Below, in pieces: positions 21,901-36,900 of a DNA stretch of 64,000 nucleotides (within the stretch, counting starts at the first letter, position 1; each line of letters starts with the position of its first letter). A program made the translations under genes and the position numbers. The notes under the pieces are model-generated. The model had not been told where the DNA came from. It saw nothing but the letters and a program-made list of their open reading frames with translations, and did not search any database. Origin of the DNA: Temnopleurus reevesii (taxonomy: Eukaryota; Echinodermata; Echinoidea; Temnopleuroida; Temnopleuridae); NCBI GenBank assembly GCA_036244855.1, contig BQKZ01000069.1:7044-71043 (forward strand). Reading direction: 5' to 3'.

Positions 21901-24900
21901 CAGACCATCAAAGTGCTGGAAACATGTACTCATTGTCCTAAAAATGCAGTAGTAGACCACTACAAAATGATGCAATGATAGAGATGCCATCTGTTCCGGA
22001 AAATAAATGACATATATTTTCATAGGTATTCAAGGCTTTTATTACAAGTGAATATGACTGAGAATACAGTTATTGTTGCTTTTTTTTTTGCTCTCACATT
22101 CGTTCAGCTGCTGCATTATTCACATTTTTATTTCAAACTTGTGCATATGCTGGATATCTGAAGAGTTCAAGAGCAAAGTAAAATCACCAAATGAATTTGG
22201 GCTAGAAATTTGTTTACAACCAGAATCCATTAGCAACTGGCAAGCACCTTCCATCATCAATACTTTTCATACTTTCAGATGGCATTTGTATGAAGCAGAG
22301 TCATGCGGCAGGGTTGACATGCAAGGGGCAAGCTGACGGACAGGCTGGCTGGCTAGCATGCACCCTTACCTAAGTTATGATATTGTTTGCACGGTCGGTG
22401 CATGTAAGGCGGCGTCTTGCCGATAGCGTATATATTCCTGTGTTTGGCATGCGACATGGCATCCCAGTCCACGCCTCGCACCAGCGCTAGACGAGGGGGC
22501 GAGAAATAGGGTTAGGGTTAGGGTTAGTATGAAACTTACCTAGGCATTGGTCTTCCGTTAAAGGTCGTGTCATACCCAACTTTCACGGTCACGATTCGAG
22601 CTTTGCAATCTGCTGAGATGTGGGCAATGATGCATTTGATATATGGAACAAGAGAAGTACACCAAAAAGGTGACTTGAACAACTCACCAAGTGGACCAAG
22701 TGACTTGGCATGTTTGTTCAAGACATGCTTTTGATGCACTTTCAATCTCCCATATCAAATGTGCCACTGCCCGTGCATCAGCGAGTCGCCAAGTTTGAAT
22801 AGCAACAATGAAAGGTTGGCATTAGGAGAGGTAGCAATACTTTAAAAAAGTTACTTTGTGAGTTGACTGCAGGGAGCATGGGATATCATTGTCATGGGAA
22901 TTCATTACAAGCATCATGCTGGGATAATCAACACTCCAGAATCACTGCAAACAATATGCTAAAAAGTATTGCTACCTTGCCTTAGTAAAAGTGAGTCGGT
23001 AGTCATGGAAAATGAGAATGAATGACATAGGACTAGTCACATCTCAAAGCCTCTCAAATTTTTTTTTTACAGCTTTGTGTGTATTAAATTTGTTATGTTC
23101 TTTTTCCTTCTTCAATGTAGGGATACTACAATAAGATATGCAAGCATACACATAATTATATTTTTAAAAAATTGTTCGCATTGCACTATATTTTTCCAGT
23201 TATTGCCTGAGAAAAAATCTTTTCAATGCCTGAATATCCTTCAATGTCACAGAAGTACTTACAATACATGCGACAATGTGACTAGCCCTTTACAGTCAGT
23301 GTCGTTAAAGTTGTCTTTTATTCCTTGTATATAATGCATGAAGGTATAGGTATAGGTTAGTACATGCTCACATTCAAACACTTTAATCTTATACCTGTAA
23401 TAATCTAGAATTGTATTTGACAAGCTGATTGTTTGAAAATACAATACAATGAATATTACACGTCTTACATTTCCCCTCGGTCCATCACCAATATTCTGCA
23501 TTCTATGCAGTCAAAACATTTTCAAGAAAACTAGAAAACTATCAAGACTTTCTTCTATTGATATATTTCTCATTCCCTCCTGCTTGATTTCTGATCATTA
23601 AAATATTTGGCGTGTAGATGAATGGAGGATGAAATTATTAAGAACCTTATAACTTCATGACCTCTTTGCATGCTATCAGGTAGGGTACCTTTAAAGCTCA
23701 CTCAAAAATGATACCATAAACTGCCTCAAAGAAGCCAAGTGTACCTTTCTTTCCTCAAACAAACAGTTATTAACTTGATAGTTTGAATCAATATCAACTC
23801 CGTTCTCCTAACTATTTTACCCTCATCATTACAATAGTGATATGCTTAACTTGTTGCAGTGTCATGTCTGAGGCAGTTTCCGGGAATCACATCTGAATGA
23901 GGCTTTAAAGGAACACAATCATTCCACTCTCAATCCATACATCCATCTAAATCTAATTTCATGCGCATTCCAAGAAGCAGGCAATGATTTGTTAGGTCTG
24001 TCTTACCTAAGTCTAGTTCCTCTTTGGGTGGTCTATGGCTGTAAGGTGTGGTCCTATAGATGGAGTCTAAGATCTTCTCTTTGACCTGTGAGATGGAGTC
24101 GCACGTGTGAACTTTGACCTGCTGCGGATCCGCATCCTTGTCCAGGCCCATGGCATAGATAGTCTGCAAAGAACACAAGGAAGGGAAATGAAGATATTTC
24201 ATTCTGATAAAAATATAAATTCAAATTAGCCAAGGGATCTTCATCTTTTTGATGGTGCATGGTGTAGATGACCTGCAGTGAACAGATGAATGGTCAATTA
24301 ACACATTATGATTTTACCTTAGCTAAGCTTTTTTTTAGATTAATTGTTCTAAAAAGCAGTTGAAAAAAGACCTTGCTTTCACTTGACTAATATTCATTCA
24401 GATCAAGCCTTGTGGAGGCAACAAAGTTTTCTTTTCCTTTAAAAAAAAATAAACCTCCTCCATATTCAATTATCATTAAACTAATCTATCTCTCTATTGA
24501 TGACATTATACTCACCAAAGTTTTATTATCAATGGTTTGTCTGATAATCTTGACTTCACTGAGACCATATCTGGCTTCGCCCGTAATGGAATCTATCGGT
24601 CCCATCTCGACCTGCTGTTTGATTCCATAGAAGAGTGTAAAGAGAGGTTCTCCTGCACTGTCAACCAGGAAGTTATAGAGTAGGAAGGAAAGCCAATTGC
24701 TGACCATCTTCTCCGCTACCGATTCATTTCTGGAAGGCGAATGAAATGAAATGGACAATAGTCAGAGATGAGATAAAAATAGGGTGGAAAATGTAGGGTT
24801 ATAGCCAGCAAAATTGGAATGGTGGGATATGATTACACAACTAAAACATTTCTCACTGAAAAAAAGGGATAAATTTATTTTCAGTAAATCAAGAAAATAA

Positions 24901-27900
24901 ATAGTCAATGATAATAGATAACTGGGTCCAAATCCCAACCTTACACAAAAAGGACAGAACACTAATCTCAATAAGATTGTGTCATAAAATTAGCATGAAA
25001 ATCTTTAAAAAATTGGATGAAAACAATCAAAATGATCGAAAATCATAATTTTCCCTTCCAGATCACTGAGAATTTTCTTCTCTACATCATATTTCACTGT
25101 AAAATAATTGTTCACTATCTACATACCTTCTCATCAGCAGCCTTGCTCTATCTTTCTCTAAATGTTTCTCAATCAACCTCTCCAGTAAGACCTTCATGAT
25201 ATCCGTAGCATAATCCATCTTCGACTGAAGCACCACCATGAGTAGTGAGGCCACAGCGCTGACGTCTCGCAGGTTGAAGGTTCGCTGCTCTTCTAAGGTT
25301 TGTATCAGGCACAGTAGGAATGTCTTGTTGTCTATCAGCTGACCAAACATCTGTAAGCCACGTTCGCTGTTTGTCTTACGATCTGTAGGAAGCTGCAAGA
25401 AGAAAGATGGGATACGTTTTTAGACCTTGCCTCTTTTATCTTGTTGTTTTTTTTCTTTTCTTTTTCATATCCAAGCATCATATAGAAATACATTTTGTTA
25501 TTTTTACATTTCTCATAAAATCAATTGATCTGTGGGAGATTATTGGCTGAGGAAAAATACCGAGTGAAACATTTCAATTCAATTCGGTTCAGTTAAAAAC
25601 AACAGCCTCTATTCAGTATGTTTTTCAATGACCAGTGCAAAGAGGTTATGAATGAATCACTCCTGATTATAAAAAAAACATTGAATATGAAATATGTACA
25701 ATTTAGCATAGTCTAATACTCTACTGAATTTGAAAAAGTGATTGACAAGATATCTCTGAATATATTGAAGTCATAAGATTATTTTGATGTTTCTAAGAGT
25801 CTAGCTACACAGGGTTCCTACTTTGTGTAATTCCTCTATTAGAGCATTTGGTCAAATTCTCTCCAAACCAAGTAACAAATGTTAAATACTTTTATGAAAA
25901 CTTACTGGTAGTTCTCTGAGCACAGGATGGTTAGGTTGATCAGGGAACATGGTCTTCATGGCATAGATGTGATAGCTATGGAATGGTATTCCGCATCCTA
26001 GGTCACTGGTCACTGTGTTCACACTGGTCTGTAACTCGGCAAAAGCTGAAAGAAAGAGATAAGAAGAGAAAATAATGATGGCAGGAGCAATTGATAAAAA
26101 ACAATGAAGTAAAAGATGGGGTAAGTAAGTATATAACTGCCATAAGAGAACATATCAAATGAGTCAAATCTTTATACAGTATTCAAAACGATTTTAAGTT
26201 AAATCCAGTAAATTCCAAACAGGAAAAAATGTAAAATTTAGATAAGAATTTATACTAGCAAGGCATGGGCTTCAATTGGCTCATTCCATTTTTCCTCAAT
26301 TCATAAAAAATAAATTTATTAAATACATTTATCATCCAAGATACTATTTTGAACTATTAAAATGAATTCAAAACGCATTCCAATAAGACATTTGTGAAAT
26401 TGAACAACAAAACATACAACTGTAACTTGTCACGTGGTAGACAATGTCATAATCTATTTCAGTAAATATTCTATGGTCAGAGGATAATGTTATCATCATT
26501 TATTAAAAGTTCCATGAAATATTATTCTAACCTTCTTTACACTCCTTGGCAACCTTCATCTCAAGAGTATCTCTCTGTTGCTCTAGCTGTCTCACCAGAC
26601 GTTCATTGGCATTGGCCTTCCTACAGTAGACCACCAGTGTCATCATGAAGATAATAATAGCAAGGAGGGATCCAGCTGCAGCACCAATGATCAGGATCCA
26701 GGGGATCTCTTTGGGTTCGTAGTGAAGTTTACCAATGTAGAATTCTAGGTTACCATGACGAACCTGTTACACAAATAAGATGAATTTACTTTTTTATGAT
26801 GTAGATGCAATGGTGATGAGGGTTGGGAAAATTTCTAAGTCATCTTGTATTTCTCTTAATCACAATCTGAAGCTTGTCATGTTAATACCACAAATTTTGT
26901 TACAAATTATTGAATTGCCTTTGTATTTAGCAAAATTTTATAATCTACGTTTTCATTCAATACTAGCTGTAAGTCGGATTGTATCTGTTTTGAAACTAGC
27001 TAAATATCTAAGGGTGGAAATATAATCTTATTTAATAGACTGCTGAAAATCATTGGCCTAAATTTTCAATAGCTGTACATGCACTTCTTGTTGAAAGAGC
27101 TGGAAATTGTTGAAGATGCTACATTGCGAGTTTTGAGAAACAATATTTCAAACTGAGACATTCACCATTCTTTCTAATGATGTATCTTTACTAAGCTAAA
27201 ATGTTTTCTTCTGTTCAAATCGTACGTTGCTTAATACACTCTAAATCAATGTGCAAAACAGGAAAGGAATTTAGATTAATTACCATGACGACAGGGTAGA
27301 GATCTCCATTGAGACTCTTAGGTTGCTCATCAGGTAGGTCACATGACAGCTTGGAGGCAGCTAGGAGAATCTTCTGACAACGGAAGTCACCAATCAAAAC
27401 TTCGACGTCATTCTCCTCGTATGCTAGTGTCAAATTCTCACCCTACATTTGAGACAAATAAAAAAAGAAGATATGTTTACTTTCAGAACTTGAAATATAA
27501 CTGATTATAGAATATTAACATAATCTGGACATATTCAAAAAGTAGATCCAGCAAGATGGATAATAAAACAGACCTAAATTCACAGTAGAGTATACTCATA
27601 TCAAATTTGTAACGTTATACCATAAAAAAAGCCTTCTCAATCATAAACAGCTAGTGTTACTGAGGCAATTAATGTATCTAAATGATATTTTGAAATATTT
27701 GTCTGGAGTTTAGATACGATACTCTTTTCGGCAATTGCTATAGAATTTAAAATGCAATAATCTTAACAATACAAGAAAATGAATATATTTTTTATTAGTC
27801 TTATGCTGTATTTGAGTAATTGAGATAGATGAACTCCTTCCTTTCAATAGTAGCAGAAAAATCTCTCAGAAATCATACAATATTTACCAAGATAGTAAGC

Positions 27901-30900
27901 AACTTTGGTTGTCCATAAGATAACTTCTTGATATGATCGGTTTCATGGAACTTCTGGTAGTATGGATCAGAGACGAACTCAAATGGTTGAACACCCGACA
28001 GACCATCAAGAGTGGTGAAGTTCTGCACACCATCTAGGATGAGGCCATAACGACCTCGCTGGGTCTCAAACGGGAGAGGTGCGGTGCTAGCAGAGATGTT
28101 AGGGGTAGGACAGAACATTGTCTCTGGGCTACTCACTGTGCAGTTCTACAGAATGAAATAAAAAGCAAAAAGTTAATAGTTAAACAAAAATAAGATGAAG
28201 TTCTGCAAACCATTAGGGATGAGGCCATATCGACCTCGCTGGGTCTCAAACGGGAGGAGTAAGGTGCTCGCAGAGATGTTCGGGGTGGGGCAGAAAATTG
28301 TCTCTGGGCTGCTCACTGTGCAATTCTATAGAATGAAATAAAAAGCAAACATAAATACACATTGTTTGAAATACAATTACCAGCATTCATTGACAAACTT
28401 TAATCTAATGCATATAAGGGACTCACACCAATACTGAATAGGTACAATCATTTTGGTGATTGAACAAACCAAATCACGATTTCTTAGACATAATAATTCT
28501 GAGCTCCATTTTATTAAAAGTTAATCATCAGACAGCTATCTAAAGTCCTCCCTTTGTATTGGTAGGCATATTTTGTCTTTACTATTGTATGTTGGTAATG
28601 TACAGCTTCAAATGTTTACATGGGATAGATCGATTCCTAATGGGAAAACACAGCTTTTGTTACAATTTACGCAAATGAAGCTCATTAATTTTTCACAATT
28701 TATTTTTATTTGTAGCCTGGTGCCTATCGTATAAAACTTGTTGCTGTAGAAAATTCTGGCAAAGAACATTTTTGCCAGACTTTTACATAGGGAAAAAATC
28801 TTGCATGAAGTTTGCTAGAGTATTCTATGGCAATAACTTTCATGCAACTGTCCCCGGGACAGGCTAACCTAAAAAAATTAACAATTACATTGGGATACTC
28901 ACAGCAAGGAATGTTTTATCAGGCAATCTAAAGATCATCTGAGGCATCTGGATCACATTCAGATTTGTGCCTTCAACTCGAACTGGGACACCACCACTGT
29001 AATGACAAGAACAAAGGAAAACATTAGAAACCAATATTAAAATTGAAATAAATCAAACAATTCATCTATTTTTCTCAAGAAATAGTTTGTTAAGAGCAGT
29101 TATATTGCTCATTTTTGGCCAAGTACATATTCTATATTGGCTATAATGGTGGAAAAGTACAGTACTGACATTTTAATTTTTTTTTACATTTTTTCATCAG
29201 ACACAAGAGGTCTGGGCATACACTTAATACGAATAACATTATAAAATAATATATGCATTGTGCATGACATTACCACATAAGTCATAGATTTTTAATGAAA
29301 ATAAGATCTTGTAAATAGGCACCACTTGTGAGCAATGAAAAAGTTAACAAATCTATAACACAAAATCTAAATTGTTCACAACCATGTAATTACAAGAAAG
29401 AATCAAACATGACAGTACACAGAGATACCAATCACGATCATTTAAAATCTGAAAATCATTTGTTTTTATATTCTGCATTTTATGCAAATAAAAGCATATT
29501 TTCTCAGTGCCACAAACATTGGAAAAAAATCTATACTCACACTTTTATCTGAAAAGTGTCATCACTTCTTCAATACAAATACATTAAAATTAGAATAAAA
29601 CTAAAATTCCTTCTGACCTCTTGATTGAGCGGAATCTCTTGACACCCAGGATGGTAGGATCCGGGTTGTATGTGAACTGCAGAGTACCCTCATCATAGTG
29701 ACCATCGAATCGCATCCCAACATAGCCATGGTCACCTGGCGTCGCAGGCGATGTTATACACACGATAGACTCTTGGGATATACTGGGAAGGAAATAGATA
29801 TTCCAAGAACAATTATAATAAATCATTGGATATAAAACAGTTTGAAACACAACTTCTTATGTGATTGCAAGTTGAAAATCGGAGGTAGGAGTCTCTAGGG
29901 AAGAGCGCTATCAGTTTCATGTGATTTAATGCTGGAAGAAAGTACAGATGACATTATCTACACATATATGAAACTTTTTCTTTTTGGGGGGGGGGGGGGG
30001 CAAGATGGAATACCGAGCTGTTAAATCATTTTTTGTTAATTTTTTCTTAATCAACTTACTAATAAATACTACATACTAATCATACAACTAGACAAGTAAA
30101 ATAATCAAAAGATGAATTTTGACCTTTTTTTTTGGCTTTGTACCAATTGATGTAAGACTACTCAATACATGGTTTTTATAATAAAAATCACTTGTTGTAA
30201 AATTAGAAATGAAAAGTGTGCCATCTTACCTTTCTACAATACAATCTTTATTAGCAACGAATGCTTTGATAGAACTAGCTGCATCTAGATCATGTCCGGT
30301 GATGGTGACTCTGGTTCCGCCTGAAGCTGGACCAAGGATTGGAGTATGGGAGATGATCTTGGGTACCTGTAACAAGAAATATCAATTAAAAAAGGAGTAA
30401 CTAAATAAAATAAGGTGAATAGAATTGAAATAGATAAAGAATGCTTTCTGCATCTAGATCATGTCCAATGATGGTGACTCTTGTTTCCCCAGAGGCTGGA
30501 CCAAGGATTGGACTATTGGTACCTAGAAAAAGAGATATCATTCAAATTTGGGATTTACAAAAATGGAATAGCATGTAGGGGTTTAAGAAATACACAACAC
30601 CATAAAACTTTATAATGTCCTTGATAAGATCCTTATTCACTTGAGATGATTTATTCCCCCCCCCCTCCCTTACGTCAAACCATGATCAGTCTTTACCATG
30701 TATGTGGCAATTAAGAATTAGGCATTGGAAGGATAAACTACTTTTCTAATGTTTGCCAGCACATATTTTATCATCATCAATTGCAACAATTTAGTTTATC
30801 AATGCATTTCAAATATTTGAATTCATTAGGCTAGCATGGAATTGGACAGTACGATGGGACAATTTCTTAAATGGGGAAAACTTACCTTTATGTATGTCCA

Positions 30901-33900
30901 ACCATTTTCTTTTCTTTTCTTTTCAGTTTATGAATTTACACAATCTATAACCATTAAAGAATACTACCAATAGTTTACAAATCCAATAAAAAATAATGAA
31001 AAGTTATTCAAGAAATGTTTCCTTTGTAAGGGGTCAAACATACAGTGCAAATCAGAATCTTTTGCTACCTGCAATCACAGAGAACAATAAAAATGGTCGA
31101 AAGATAACACTACCATCATATTGCCCTCAACTTTACATTGATAACAGGTGAGCAAAATGTGTTTACTTGCACTGTACACTATATGGATTTACCAAATAAA
31201 GTATGCTCAACTCACCACGTATCTGAAATCTTGTTCAGAATGTCCTTCCTCCGTTTTGTTGTCACTGGCTAATCTAACGATGATAGGACCTACAATGGGA
31301 CTAAGCAGTGGGTTGGACACTCCTTCCGTCATGCATACAATCCTAGGGAAGAATAAAATATTCAAGTATTATGTAAGGTGTGTTAGTCTAGTTTATAAAG
31401 GCTATAAACTCTTTTTTTTTACTACATAATCAATAGGCCTCATAAAAACTGAGATGTATCAAGCATTATCTCAAGTAACTAAGTATCTTTTTAATGAATG
31501 ATCATCATGACGTGTTTTGCATTGGCAGTTTTTTTTTCATCATTAAACCTTAATCATTATGCTCATCCTAACCAACTGAATGATTCCCTTACAATAAATA
31601 GAACTATCCTCATTATCATTATAACTATACTGAACTTCATCTTTCTGTTGTCATCAACATGATGAATCATAATTGCAATTATCATCATCACCATCATCAT
31701 CTTCATCATCACCACAATCATCACCATAATGTTAACACCATCGTCGACATTATTATTATCATCATGATCTTCAGCATCATCAGCATTATCGTCGTCATCG
31801 TCGTCAACATCATCATCGCATTGTCGTTATCGTCATCATTGTCGTCGTCGTCGTCATCATCATCATCATCATCATCACCACCACAATCATCACCATAATA
31901 TTAACACCATCGTCGACATTATCATCATCATCGTCATCGTCATCATCATCGTCATCATCATCGCATCGTCATCATTGTTGTCGTCGTCGTCAACATCATC
32001 ATCATCATCACCACAATCATCACCATAATATTAACACCATCGTCGACTTTGTCATCATCATCGTCATCATCATCATAATCATCTTCATTGTCATCAGCAC
32101 CCTTGCCATACTTACTCAGTAGCAGTGATATACGTCTCAGGGAAAGGCTCACATGGATGCCCAGCTACGGTGATGTTATAGATGTGTGATGCTGATTGAC
32201 CAAGATTGATGCCTCGAATAGTGAGATTAGTTTTACCCTCAACTGGTCCAGCCCTTGGATAAAACTGTTTGAGAAAACAAAATATATAATTCAGAATCCA
32301 GGACGATAATCTAAAGTATTAAATGAGAAAATCTGTACAAGAAGATCATACATAACAATATTCTCAATAATAATGAACAGGTCATAATTTAGTCCAAGCA
32401 CTATATTATTTGTTTCTAAACCTTGATATTATATTCCTTTTATAACAAGATATTGTTATAGTCACAAGCATCTCATTATACTGAGGTTCTACTGTACTAT
32501 AATGGGAGTCGTTACAGACATATTTTCAGGGTGTAACTGCCCTCATTTTTCCCCCTCAAGTGATGGTCATCTTAGTGATATGGAAATCCCTAAAGTGTGA
32601 AGACAATGGTATACAAATATTTTTTGCACAAGTGACACCATTTTCAATGCTTTTAGAAATACAGAATGTAATAGACAGATAGAATGTATTGTTTTATATA
32701 GAGATTTGATTCATGCACTCTATATTGACAGAAAGAACAGGCAAATTTTTCAATTTTGGGAGAACAAAGTCATAAAAAGGTTGTTATAAATTCATTATCT
32801 TGATGTGCGTGTGTGTATATATAATACCTGATTTGTTGTATTTTACTGAAAATTAAGATAACAAAGCCAAAATGATTGAACTACTCACACTGGTGACGAG
32901 AGGGGTCGGACAGAGGTCTCCTCCTGAATACCAGTTATCACAATCATCATCAATGGAACATTGCTGAGTGCTTTCACACCAGCCACATTCATACTTGACA
33001 TCAGCGCTGATACACACCCCACAGTTGGGCCTCTGGATGTTGCATTTGTACAGGATCACTGAAAACAAACAAATAAATAAAAACATACTGTAAATGGATA
33101 TAATCCTCTGTATGTGGTATTTGTATAGGATACCTGAAAACAAACAAACAAAATAATATAGGAAACGGATAAAATCCTTAATTACAGGGGGGGGGGGAGA
33201 GGGGAGATGAGTTTCTTATCCGTATATGTCTCTTCTTCTGTTCAGATATTGATTCAAATTAGGAGTACACATAATTATGTAATTGAGGGGATGCATTATA
33301 AATTTGTGAAAATAGACGTAGTAAAAATGGTAATATCCTTACATTCAATTTTCAGCTAATCTAGGGCCTGTAATATATAAGATGTAATTAAACTTACAAT
33401 AAATATTAATCTATGGAAAACATGTACCATAGAAATACAATTAATTTTCCATTCATTTTATCTCATATATGTTATAGGACCCTTGTCTTTTTGTATCCAA
33501 TCACAATCGAAATTGATTATTATATGATATAAGTTTATTTTTGCAACTACCATTTTGACGTGTAGACGAATGTATTTTACTTGCACATACATAGGAAGAT
33601 GTACCTCTTGTCTCTTCTAATTTGATTGAAAAACCTTGTAAAAACATTGTCAAAATTATTGCGAATACTGACCTGAGAATTGCGAAGGGTTATCAATGCG
33701 TATGTTGTTGTTCCACTGGACACTTAGAACGACTGATAGATGGTCCACTTCTGTCTGGAATGAATACTGCAAAACAGAAAAAAAAATAAAATTAATCTCA
33801 AATGAAATTTTGTGCCAATATTTGCTTCATGAAGGTTTCATTGCAAAACCGATTATATTTTATGCCACAATTAGAGGTAAATAAATTGTTATCAAATTTG

Positions 33901-36900
33901 GTCTAGGAGTCTGAGTCAATATCACTGGTCAGTGACAAGGGTAAGTTTAACATTTTTTTGTCAAAAGTATACTATCATAATTTGATAAAGGGCATATGAA
34001 AATTTGTTCTGAATAATGTAGGTGAATTATACTCTTTGTTCAAAAAATGTGAGAGATGGAATAGAAAACACATATAGGAGAGACAAATGGGACAAAAATT
34101 ATAAAAAACGGTGGCTCTGGAAGGAAAAAATGACAGTAAAGGAGAAGGGATACAAATCAACAGAGGGATATCAGGTAGCTTTTGTATCCATTAATAGCAG
34201 ATGGAAATTCAATATTCTGATTAATTATTCTATCATTCAGTATCAAGAGAATTTGATGATAATCTTTTAGGCTTTAAGCAAGAGAATTTCAATGAATTTT
34301 GATGAATTTCTAGGTATCTGTATGAATAAAAAGGAAAACTGACCTTCGGACTTCTACCCTCAACACGCAAAATTTTACTGGCTAAAATACCCAACTCCAA
34401 TGGGATTTAGAGAAAAAGGGGTTACAAAAATTTATATCCTAGGGTATGAAATGTTGAATTATGAAGTGATGACAAAATGTAGTAAAGGACAACGTAGATA
34501 GATGCAATTTATAAGGTATGAATAAGACATGAGAAAGAAAACAAGGAACAAATAGAAGAAGACAGGAGAGATAGATATAAAAGAAATGAAATGTGTTAAT
34601 CAAGTACCCTCACATTGACCTGGAGGCTCAGTGGGGTAGAACTAATGTGTCTCTATAGGAGAGGGTGTCTGAAATGACCTGTGATTAACTCCAAACATCT
34701 CTCTGAAGGAGAGTAGATCTGAATGTTTAAATTAGCTTAACTCCCTGCTAATGGTCTCTGTCGACTCTTGGAGCCGAGAGGATCAGTTATCTACTTTGTG
34801 TCTTGCTTTAAAGTGAGAGAGACTCTGAATGTCAAAGGCACAACTTAGTAATTGCTGCTAGCCAGACATTTCAAAACAATTGAGGAGAAGAATCTTATGG
34901 ATTTGCAGATATTGTTGGAATATTGAAACAATTTGATTTATAATCTCAAAACCGTTATCATCCAAATAAAATATGTTTATTGTATTATTCAGAATATTAC
35001 AGCTTCAGAGAATACATAATTAATTGACACTCACATGTAAAGCAGTCATAGAAAACACATTTACTGGGCCAATGAGTGATATTTCTTGGTGAGAGAAATA
35101 TATCATATTTCCATTTCTATGCAAACAATGAAACTAATATACGTGTGAAAAATATTTCTCCATTTGCTCCCTTGTTTGACTAACAATATTTTCTTCTTTT
35201 AAGTCATGGCTACCATTTGCACCTTTCCAAAGGACCTAGTAAATTATAGATTGTAATTATAATAATGATTTTATATTATAGAGGCATAAAAACAGAGGCA
35301 TATATTGTGGACACTAAAAGAGTTTGAACCTTACAAAATACACCCTTGAAGGGTCAAAACTGTATGATGCTACTTTGAGAAGCCTATAATGAATATGATT
35401 CATCGTCTGTTTCTCCCATTAAACTTGGGACAACCAACAAGATAAAGTCAGCTTACAGGTCAATCTCTCTTCAGAATACTGATGTTTAAATATTGAAGAG
35501 CAGTGGAGATGAAAAGGAATTTAATATTAATCGCTCGGAGCTCCCATATGAAACCCTCCAAACCAAAAGGAGCTACAATGTGTTCTCGTCAATGTGAAGA
35601 TTTCATCGATCCATCATTGTTCATGTATTTGTGCTTTGGTGTTAATTCAAGATGGATTTTGTTGGGAAAAATATCTATTGCAAATCAATTACCATTTCAA
35701 GGTGAACATTGTAAGTATTCATTATAAGTTTGCTGTGATGAGTGCTCATTGTATGCTATATCTGCTTTTGCAACACCCCCTCCCGAAGACAGGTTTTGAA
35801 TAAATCAATGTGCATTAGAGAAATGAACATAATGAAGAATGCTAATTTACACCATCAAAGATTAAATTTGTCTTGAAACTTCAAACACTGGTCAATAAAA
35901 TACAGAATATCAGTACATCACACAAATTAGTTCACCATAATTTGATGGCTTGGATGTAATATTGGTTTTTCACCATCCACCAAGTTCACGCTCCCTTTCG
36001 GTGTTTTGATCTGTTCCGCACATCTAATATTGATAGCATTGAGCTTGGCCAAAGTGACTGGTTATGAATAAAGTAACATGTCTGACCATCTTGTTAACCT
36101 TTATTGTGTTTGGTTTGTCACTCGACAGACCGTATGTCTGCAACTACATCTTATCAATAATTCAAAAACTTGTCTCTTTTCACGGTCACATCTGGGGCCC
36201 ATAGCATTTCTATTGTTTCATGAGTTAAGATAAACTTGAACACAAAAGTGGCTAATATCACAGCTGTTATGTTGGTGGATATATATCTTGTTGAAAAAAA
36301 TGCCCATAACAAAAATGTGTCAAAATATGCAATATATCAGAACTACTGATAGATCTCAGACGCATTTTACATAGGATTAAAAATAGAAGCATGATGCATT
36401 CTAATAACACGTCAGATTATATTCTTCAAAGAAGAGAGAGCATATCTAAGTTTTTACTGACTGATCAATGACTTGGAAATCATAAGCTAGTTTTTCAACC
36501 CTGGAAAATGAAGAAAATAAATCATTGAGAGCATATCTAAGTTTTTACTGACTGATCAATGACTTGGAAATCATAAGCTAGTTTTTCAACCCTGGAAAAT
36601 GAAGAAAATAAATCATTGACGAATGAAAAGCAAACAAACAAAGTTTATATTTTGAAGCTTTAAGATAGGCATCGAGAAAGAAAGAAGACAAAAATGGGAA
36701 TGGAACTTACAGTTGAAGAATGGCATTCTAAGAGACTGTCAGAGAGCCTGGTGGCTGGTATCGAGATCTCTCTGCCCTCGTAATCTAGCACACACTTGTA
36801 GGATATTGGACGTCCATCAGGCAAACTCTGCAGGAAAGACAAAGAAACCATCGTAGAAATATGACCAATGTATTTGATATTGGTATGTATTGAGTTCTTT

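Noticed and set aside
31659..32152. Asp-rich and Ser-rich ORFs in the intron after exon v8
   Set aside because: They are read-through of the trinucleotide repeat; exon v8 ends at a clear GTAAGT donor.
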